The position numbers and the translations under genes are program-made. The notes beneath the pieces are model-generated. The model was not told the DNA's origin. It worked only from the letters and a program-made list of their open reading frames with translations, and did no database searches. 64,000 bases of DNA from Parazoarcus communis (GTDB lineage: Bacteria; Pseudomonadota; Gammaproteobacteria; Burkholderiales; Rhodocyclaceae), in assembly GCF_003111645.1 (NCBI RefSeq), contig NZ_CP022187.1:3596001-3660000 (forward strand). Direction: 5' to 3'. The stretch's first letter is position 1, and each line of letters starts with the position of its first letter. Below, in pieces: positions 58,812-64,000 of this stretch.

Positions 58812-59717
58812 ATGACGGCACAGATCATCGACGGCAAGGCGCTGTCGAAACAGCTCCGAGTGGGTTTTCGCGAGCGCGTGGGACGGCTGGTGGAGCAGGG
58901 CGTGCGCCCCGGCCTGGCGGTCATCCTGGTCGGGGACAATCCGGCCTCGCGGGTGTATGTGGGCAACAAGGTGAAGGCGTGCGAGGAGTGCGGGGTGCGC
59001 TCGCTGCACGTGGCGCTGCCGGCAGACACGCCGGAAGCGGAGATGCTGGCACGCATCGCCCAGCTCAACGCCGACCCGACGGTGCACGGCATCCTGATCC
59101 AGCTGCCGCTGCCCGGCCACATCGATGTGCGCCGGGTGCTCGAAGCGATCTCGGTGCATAAGGACGTCGACGGCTTTCATCTGTACAACGTCGGCGGGCT
59201 GGTGGTGGGCAACACCATCTTCCCGCCATGCACGCCCTACGGCGTGCAGCTGCTGCTCGACACCACCGGCACCGAGGTCGCGGGCAAGAACGTGGTGGTG
59301 GTGGGGGCGAGCAACATCGTCGGCAAGCCGATGGCGCTGATGCTGCTGCAGCGCGAAGCCACGGTGACGATCTGCCACGCGAAGACGCGGGATCTGGCTC
59401 AGCACACCATTCTGGCCGACATCCTGATCGTGGCTGCGGGCAAGCCGGGTCTGATCGTGCCGCAGATGGTCAAGCAAGGCGCCATCGTCATCGACGTGGG
59501 CATCAACCGCCTGCCGGACAACCGCATCGTCGGCGACGTGGATTTCGACGGGGTGAAGGAGAAGGCCTCGTGGATCACACCGGTGCCCGGTGGGGTGGGG
59601 CCGATGACGGTGACGATGCTGATCGAGAACACGCTGCGCTCGGCCGAACGCAGCCTGCAGGCGAGCCCAGCCGACGACTATCAGGACTGGGAAGCCCCGG
59701 TGCTGAAGGCGGTCTGA
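58812..59717 (+). CDS. folD: bifunctional methylenetetrahydrofolate dehydrogenase/methenyltetrahydrofolate cyclohydrolase FolD
   Basis: The 301-residue protein has the FolD motifs LVGDNPASRVYVGNKVKACEECG (Y and catalytic K), ILIQLPLPGHI, KDVDGFH, PCTPYGVQLLLD, the Rossmann GASNIVGKPMALMLLQ and the C-terminal TPVPGGVGPMTVTMLIENT. It oxidises methylene-THF from N-methylglutamate dehydrogenase to 10-formyl-THF with NADP. It could be a second, catabolic copy besides a housekeeping folD elsewhere. Confidence 0.95.
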   Translation: MTAQIIDGKALSKQLRVGFRERVGRLVEQGVRPGLAVILVGDNPASRVYVGNKVKACEECGVRSLHVALPADTPEAEMLARIAQLNADPTVHGILIQLPLPGHIDVRRVLEAISVHKDVDGFHLYNVGGLVVGNTIFPPCTPYGVQLLLDTTGTEVAGKNVVVVGASNIVGKPMALMLLQREATVTICHAKTRDLAQHTILADILIVAAGKPGLIVPQMVKQGAIVIDVGINRLPDNRIVGDVDFDGVKEKASWITPVPGGVGPMTVTMLIENTLRSAERSLQASPADDYQDWEAPVLKAV

Positions 59718-59718
59718 G

Positions 59719-60126
59719 ATGGGCGCCGACGAATGCGTGATCCGTCTCGAAGGGCTGGCGCTTGAAGCATCGATCGGCATCTACCCGCACGAACTGGCCG
59801 CGCGCCAGCCCCTGCTGGTGGATCTGACCCTGTGCATCGACGGCGCCGCATCCGGGCGCAGCGACGACATCCGCCACACGGTGGATTACGACGAAGTGGT
59901 GGCGTGCCTCGAAGCCTTGATCGCAGCGCGCCACTTCAACCTGCTCGAACACCTGAGCCAGGTCATGCTCGACACCCTGGGCGAACGCTTCGCCATCCGG
60001 CGGCTGGAGGTAACAATCGCCAAACCGGCTGCGGTACCGGGCGCGCGCCGGGTGTCGGTGAGCCGCATGGCGGTGTGGCCGGCGGCTGTGGCGACGAAGG
60101 TGCCGGCAGTCAGGGCTGCGGCCTGA
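59719..60126 (+). CDS. dihydroneopterin aldolase family (FolB-like) protein
   Basis: The 135-residue protein has the FolB fold: IRLEGLALEASIGIYPHELAARQPLLVDLTLCID (Glu of YPHEL as in the pterin site), HTVDYDEVVACLEALIAARHFNLLEHLSQVMLDTLGERF and the catalytic-lysine region TIAKPAAVPGARRVSVSR. FolB makes 6-hydroxymethyldihydropterin for folate synthesis. It begins one base after the folD stop, so it is coupled. Its role may be to enlarge the folate pool for C1 oxidation, or it may use a related pterin. Confidence 0.83.
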   Translation: MGADECVIRLEGLALEASIGIYPHELAARQPLLVDLTLCIDGAASGRSDDIRHTVDYDEVVACLEALIAARHFNLLEHLSQVMLDTLGERFAIRRLEVTIAKPAAVPGARRVSVSRMAVWPAAVATKVPAVRAAA

Positions 60127-60152
60127 GCTTGATGCGGGCCCACTGAGACCTG

Positions 60153-60178
60153 CCTGCCCGGTGCGGGCAGGTCCCATT
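60153..60178 (+). terminator. probable terminator after the folB-like gene
   Basis: CCTGCCCG (60153-60160) and CGGGCAGG (60164-60171) form a perfect 8-bp stem with a 3-nt loop, followed by a pyrimidine-rich TCCCATTCTT tract. The 280 bp between the folB-like gene and the permease hold nothing else convincing, apart from the permease ribosome-binding site. Confidence 0.6.
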
Positions 60179-60407
60179 CTTCCGTTCTTCCACCCCCCGC
60201 AGCGGCCGCCCCTGCAGCCGCCTGGTTCGTCCATTTTCCGTCTGCATGTGTCGAGCGCGCCTGCCTCCACATGCGGGCTTACTCCACCGGCTTACTCCCC
60301 CGGGCTACTCCCAAAGTCGGATTGTGCGTCGCAGCACCAAAGCGGACATTGAAGGCCATGCCGCGTTCAGCGGTTTGCGATTTTTTTCGACCTTCAGGAG
60401 AACTCGG

Positions 60408-62105
60408 ATGAACACAACGGTGCTTGACCCGCTTGCCGCCGGTTTCGCAGGGGGCAGCCAGCAGAGCGCGACGCTCCACCGCAAGATCGGATGGGCGGGC
60501 GCGTTCTGGGTGGCCAGTGGCGTACCTGCCCTGGTGCTTTTTTCAATTGGCTCGATTGCCGCAACGGTGGGCAAGCCGTCGTGGGCGATCTGGATCGTGT
60601 CGATCGCCTTCGGCTTTCTGCAGGCATTTTCCTATGCCGAGATCGCGGGACTGTTTCCGCACAAGTCGGGCGGTGCGTCGGTGTATGGCGCCGTGGCCTG
60701 GGTGCGCTACAGCAAGATCCTCGCGCCGCTCTCGGTGTGGTGCAACTGGCTGGCCTGGTCGCCGGTGCTGGCCATCGGCTCCGGTCTGGCTGCGGGCTAC
60801 ATCCTGAGCATCCTGTTTGCGCCCGATGCGGCGATCAACACCTGGCAACTCACGCTGCTGGATCTGAGCTGGATTCGTGCGGATCTGGCGCTGCGCATCA
60901 ACGCCACGTTCGTGCTCGGCGCGGCGGTCCTGCTCGGCGCGTTCGCGATCCAGCACCGGGGCATCCTGCAGGCTGCGCGGATGCAGATGGTGCTCGGCAT
61001 TGCCGCACTCGCACCGCTGATGCTCGTCGGTCTGTGGCCGCTGCTCTCGGGTGATGTATCGACCGCCAATCTGGCGCCGATGTATCCGCTGGCCCATGAC
61101 GCTTCCGGTGCGGTGATCGACGGTGCCTGGGACATGGGTGGCCTGACCCTGATCGCCGGTGGCCTCTTCATCGCCGCCTGGTCGACCTACGGCTTCGAGA
61201 CGGCAGTGTGCTACACCCGCGAATTCAAGAACCCGCGCACCGATACCTTCAAGGCGATCCTGTATTCGGGTCTGCTGTGCATCTTCGTGTTCACCGTGGT
61301 GCCGCTTGCCTTCCAGGGCACGCTTGGCCTCGGTCAGCTGGTGACGCCGGAAGTGACCGATGCCGCTGGCAACGTGGTGAGCGCTGCCGTGTATGACGGC
61401 ATCCTCGCGCCTGAGATCTACAGCGGCATGGGCGTTGCGCAGGCCATGGCGCACATGATCGGTGGCGGGGCGATGGTCGAGCGCGTGCTGATGGCGATGC
61501 TGGTGCTGGCACTGGTGCTGTCGATCATGACCTCGATGGCGGGCTCCTCGCGCACCCTGTACCAGGCCTCGGTCGATGGCTGGCTGCCGAAGTACCTCTC
61601 CCACGTCAATCGCAACGGCGCACCGACCCCGGCAATGTGGACCGACCTCGGCTTCAACCTGCTGCTGCTGATGATGTCGGACTACATCTTCGTTCTCGCC
61701 ATCTCCAACGTCTGCTACGTCCTGTTCAACTTCCTGAACCTCAACGCCGCCTGGATTCACCGCCTCGACCGTCCGACCTGGACGCGTCCGTTCAAGGCAC
61801 CGAACTGGCTGATCGGCGTCGGTACCGTGCTGGCCTTCTGCAACATGGCGCTGATGGGCATGGGCGCCGACATCTGGGGCGCAGGCACGCTGGTGTCCGG
61901 CCTGGTGATGGCCGCCAGCATTCTGCCGGTCTTCATCTTCCGCCACTACATCACCGACAAGGGCAAGTTCCCTGCGGCGATGGTGGAGGACATGCACCTT
62001 GGTGCGGAGGAAGGCGTCAGCAGCCGCGCGGGCATCCTGCCCTACGTGACCCTGGTTGCCGGTGCTGCGGTGGTCTATGTCGCCCACTCCGTGGCCGTGC
62101 TCTGA
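60408..62105 (+). CDS. APC-superfamily amino acid/amine permease
   Basis: The 565-residue inner-membrane protein has about 13-14 hydrophobic segments and APC features: GWAGAFWVASGVPALVLFSIGSIAATVGKPSW in helix 1, AFSYAEIAGLFPHKSGGASVYGA and FIAAWSTYGFETAVCYTREFKNPRTDTFKAIL. It is longer than typical APC permeases owing to a periplasmic insertion around residues 330-360. Located between folB and the dmm genes, it is a candidate importer of dimethylamine, methylamine or N-methylated amino acids; this is inference. CAGGAG lies seven bases before ATG 60408; in-frame upstream codons have no start signal. Confidence 0.82.
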   Translation: MNTTVLDPLAAGFAGGSQQSATLHRKIGWAGAFWVASGVPALVLFSIGSIAATVGKPSWAIWIVSIAFGFLQAFSYAEIAGLFPHKSGGASVYGAVAWVRYSKILAPLSVWCNWLAWSPVLAIGSGLAAGYILSILFAPDAAINTWQLTLLDLSWIRADLALRINATFVLGAAVLLGAFAIQHRGILQAARMQMVLGIAALAPLMLVGLWPLLSGDVSTANLAPMYPLAHDASGAVIDGAWDMGGLTLIAGGLFIAAWSTYGFETAVCYTREFKNPRTDTFKAILYSGLLCIFVFTVVPLAFQGTLGLGQLVTPEVTDAAGNVVSAAVYDGILAPEIYSGMGVAQAMAHMIGGGAMVERVLMAMLVLALVLSIMTSMAGSSRTLYQASVDGWLPKYLSHVNRNGAPTPAMWTDLGFNLLLLMMSDYIFVLAISNVCYVLFNFLNLNAAWIHRLDRPTWTRPFKAPNWLIGVGTVLAFCNMALMGMGADIWGAGTLVSGLVMAASILPVFIFRHYITDKGKFPAAMVEDMHLGAEEGVSSRAGILPYVTLVAGAAVVYVAHSVAVL

Positions 62106-62116
62106 GGGTGGCGGAC

Positions 62117-62698
62117 ATGATGCAATCGCAGATCGTCAGTCGCCCGCGTTATCGCGAGCTGGCAGCTGAAGACACCGCGGGCGTCCATCTGCTGATCGTG
62201 GAGGGCGACACCCTCGCGCCCGGACAGATGGCCGCGCTTGCGGCGGCCTTCGCCCCGGTCGCGGCGCGACTGCAGACCTGGCTGGTGAGCGCGCCGGCCA
62301 CCGCGCTCGCTCCTGGCAAGGTGTGCAAGCTGCAGACCGTCGAAGAAGCCGCCGCCGCGATCGAGGCCATGCCTGAAGGCTTCGGCATCGCCGACCGGCT
62401 CTACCTGCAGGGTACCGAACCCTTCATGTGGTCGCTGGCGACGGTGGCCGGGCGTGCCGGGCTGAGCCCGAGCCAGATCCGGATGCAGCACGCCGGCAGT
62501 CTGAAGCGCCGGGTGTGGTGCACCCATTGCCACCAGACCACCGAGAACGTCACCACCAACATCGTGACCTGTACCGGTTGTGGGCGCGAACTGCTGGTTC
62601 GCGATCACTTCTCGCGCCGGCTCGGCGCCTTCATGGGGGTGATGGTGGATGCGGAAGCGCCCGGCGAAGTGCCGAAGCGCGAGGAGGTCTTTCCATGA
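62117..62698 (+). CDS. dmmA: dimethylamine monooxygenase subunit DmmA-like protein
   Basis: The 193-residue protein has a C-terminal four-cysteine module, C135/C138 (WCTHCHQ) and C152/C155 (CTGCGREL), resembling a zinc-ribbon or rubredoxin site and followed by RDHFSRRLGAFMGV. I recognise this as the DmmA-like C-terminal domain found in dimethylamine monooxygenase operons. The N-terminal half (LLIVEGDTLAPGQMAALAAAF) is a separate alpha/beta domain. The stop overlaps the reductase start. Subunit letters differ between publications, so the gene name is tentative. Confidence 0.8.
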   Translation: MMQSQIVSRPRYRELAAEDTAGVHLLIVEGDTLAPGQMAALAAAFAPVAARLQTWLVSAPATALAPGKVCKLQTVEEAAAAIEAMPEGFGIADRLYLQGTEPFMWSLATVAGRAGLSPSQIRMQHAGSLKRRVWCTHCHQTTENVTTNIVTCTGCGRELLVRDHFSRRLGAFMGVMVDAEAPGEVPKREEVFP

Positions 62699-63645
62699 TC
62701 GGCGAAACCCTTGAACTGACTGTCGTCGCCGTCGATGACATCGCACCCAGCCTGCGCCACGTGCGCCTGGCAGCGGCAGACGGCGGGCAGCTGCCGCCGG
62801 CTGCGGCCGGTGCCAACATCCAGCTGCGGCTGCAGGGGGAAGCACGTACCTGGCGCAACGCGTACTCGCTGATCAGCCAGCCGGGTCGGCGCGATGCGTA
62901 TGAAATCATCGTGCGCCGGGTGCCGGAATCCCGTGGCGGTTCCGCCTTCGTGCATGAAGTGCTCAAGCCGGGCGACCGCCTGGTTGCGAGCTGGCCGAGC
63001 AACCTGTTCGCGCCGCAGCGCACGGCACGTCATCACCTGATGATCGCCGGCGGCATCGGCATCACGCCCTTTCTGTCGTATGTCGCGGACTTTGCCCACA
63101 ACGGCGCGAGCCATGCGCTGCACGTGTGCTGCCGCGAATCCGAGACCGGCACCTTCGCGCCCTGGCTGCAGGACTGCGGCGACCTGAACTACTACTGGGA
63201 CGCCGACGGTCATCGTCTGGACATCCCGGCGCTGCTCGAACGTCAGCCTGCAGGCACCCACCTGTATGTGTGCGGCCCCGCTGCACTGAACGACCAGGTC
63301 ATTCAGGCCGCAGCCGATGCAGGCTGGCCTGCCAGCCATGTGCATTGCGAGCACTTCGGCGCCGCGCTGTCGGGCGGCACGCCCTTCACCGCCTTCCTCA
63401 GCCGCTCCGGCATCGAGGTCGAGGTGGGCGAGAGCGAAAGCCTGCTCGAAGCCATCGAGCGCATCGGGGCGAGTGCGCCCTGCCTGTGTCGTGGCGGCGC
63501 CTGCGGCGTGTGCGTCACTGGCGTGCTCGAGGGCGAGCCTGAGCATCGCGACCATTACCTCGGCGCCGCCGAGCGTGAGGGCGGACAACTGATCATGCCC
63601 TGCGTATCGCGGGCACGCTCGGCCCGTCTCGTCCTCGATCTTTGA
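62695..63645 (+). CDS. dmmB: dimethylamine monooxygenase reductase subunit (PDR/VanB-type)
   Basis: The 316-residue phthalate-dioxygenase-reductase-type protein has an FMN domain (RNAYSLISQPG near residue 54), an NAD domain (AGGIGITPFLSYV at 118-130; YVCGPAALN at 191-199) and a C-terminal plant-type [2Fe-2S] domain with ligands C265, C270, C273 and C303 (CRGGACGVC ... MPCVSRA). It delivers electrons from NAD(P)H to the heme N-demethylase. GAGGAGG precedes the ATG, which overlaps the DmmA-like stop as ATGA. The gene name is tentative. Confidence 0.86.
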   Translation: MIGETLELTVVAVDDIAPSLRHVRLAAADGGQLPPAAAGANIQLRLQGEARTWRNAYSLISQPGRRDAYEIIVRRVPESRGGSAFVHEVLKPGDRLVASWPSNLFAPQRTARHHLMIAGGIGITPFLSYVADFAHNGASHALHVCCRESETGTFAPWLQDCGDLNYYWDADGHRLDIPALLERQPAGTHLYVCGPAALNDQVIQAAADAGWPASHVHCEHFGAALSGGTPFTAFLSRSGIEVEVGESESLLEAIERIGASAPCLCRGGACGVCVTGVLEGEPEHRDHYLGAAEREGGQLIMPCVSRARSARLVLDL

Positions 63646-63676
63646 ACCTGCACAACCCAATCAGCCGGAGGCAATC

Positions 63677-64000
63677 ATGAGCCTGGTATTCAAGCCCGAA
63701 GAAACCTTCCGCGGCGACTACACCTACCGCAACAGCGACGCGGCCATCCTGCGCTTCCCGTTTCCGTTCCCGGAAGACCGCTACATGTACAGCGTCAACA
63801 TCGAGCCGCATGTCCGCAGCGGCCCGACCGACGCCTTCTGCCGCCCCTTCGACATCGACGAGCACTACATTGCCGAGTGCCGCGACCGCGCGCTGACGCT
63901 TGAGCAGGACCCCGGCCGCTGCCAGGTGCTGTCGCACATGATGACCGCGCAGTGGGACACGCTCGAGCTGCTGATGGAGAACATGGCGGCCGACTACCCG
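63677..64000 (+). CDS. heme-dependent oxidative N-demethylase alpha subunit (DUF3445), partial at window end
   Basis: The first 108 codons are visible: FRGDYTYRNSDAAILRFPFPFPEDRYMYSVNIEPHV and the CRDRALTLEQDPGRCQVL segment match the start of the DUF3445 family, now described as heme-dependent oxidative N-demethylases and as DmmD in dimethylamine operons. It oxidises dimethylamine to methylamine and formaldehyde. GGAGG lies five bases before ATG 63677. The heme-ligand region is beyond the window. Confidence 0.83.
   Translation, partial: MSLVFKPEETFRGDYTYRNSDAAILRFPFPFPEDRYMYSVNIEPHVRSGPTDAFCRPFDIDEHYIAECRDRALTLEQDPGRCQVLSHMMTAQWDTLELLMENMAADYP

Noticed and set aside
56552-59122. Open frame of over 850 codons antisense to mgsBC and folD
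   Set aside because: The plus-strand frames match known families end to end. The antisense frame is a composition artefact.

Overview
The window is GC-rich, densely coded DNA with no rRNA, tRNA, CRISPR array or insertion sequence that I can see. The gene content suggests a metabolically versatile betaproteobacterium of the Rhodocyclales (Thauera/Azoarcus/Methyloversatilis-like). This is an inference from the mix of aromatic meta-cleavage genes, TRAP and tripartite tricarboxylate transporters, a PEP-CTERM protein, sulfide:quinone oxidoreductase and the N-methylglutamate pathway; no marker gene is present to prove it.

Layout. 1-4.2 kb (minus): a partial alpha/beta hydrolase, then a RavA-type MoxR ATPase, a ViaA-type VWA protein and a DUF364 protein in one overlapping operon. 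4.4-6.0 kb (plus): a hemerythrin-PAS-like-CRP/FNR fusion regulator. 6.0-8.3 kb: an AlaX-type editing protein and hppD. 8.3-20.6 kb (minus): a long homoprotocatechuate operon dctQ-dctM-hpaG1-hpaG2-hpaE-hpaD-hpaF-hpaH-hpaI-gabD-dctP-aldolase-panE-like, diverging from hpaR across a near-perfect palindromic operator. 21.4-27.7 kb: a CHRD/PEP-CTERM protein, then an RpiR regulator with two crotonases around an ADP-forming acyl-CoA synthetase, and a TfoX-N protein. 28-35 kb: sqr, then a minus-strand operon of VanZ, thioredoxin-like ferredoxin, hydrolase, GST, NodI, DUF1615 lipoprotein and NodJ. 35.3-39 kb: cytochrome c, NhaR-like LysR, TerB, PsiE and an AbrB-family transporter. 39-45.5 kb: the TctDE two-component system with a solitary periplasmic binding protein and the tctCBA transporter, sharing a conserved direct-repeat site.

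45.5-64 kb is a methylated-amine utilisation island. A sigma-54 promoter drives glnK-amtB. An XRE-cupin regulator then diverges from purU-mgdABCD-gmaS-mgsABC, followed by folD, a folB-like gene, an APC permease and dimethylamine monooxygenase genes (DmmA-like, a ferredoxin reductase, and the start of a DUF3445/heme N-demethylase alpha subunit that runs off the end). The predicted logic is as follows. Dimethylamine is demethylated to methylamine. GmaS makes gamma-glutamylmethylamide, MgsABC makes N-methylglutamate, and MgdABCD releases glutamate and methylene-THF. FolD and PurU oxidise the C1 unit to formate, and AmtB/GlnK handles ammonium.

Points that seem least described are the hemerythrin-CRP fusion, two tiny leader ORFs (17 and 20 codons) whose stops overlap the starts of dctQ and glnK, the shared TctD-like operator, DUF364 in a ravA-viaA operon, and a DUF1615 lipoprotein inserted between NodI and NodJ.
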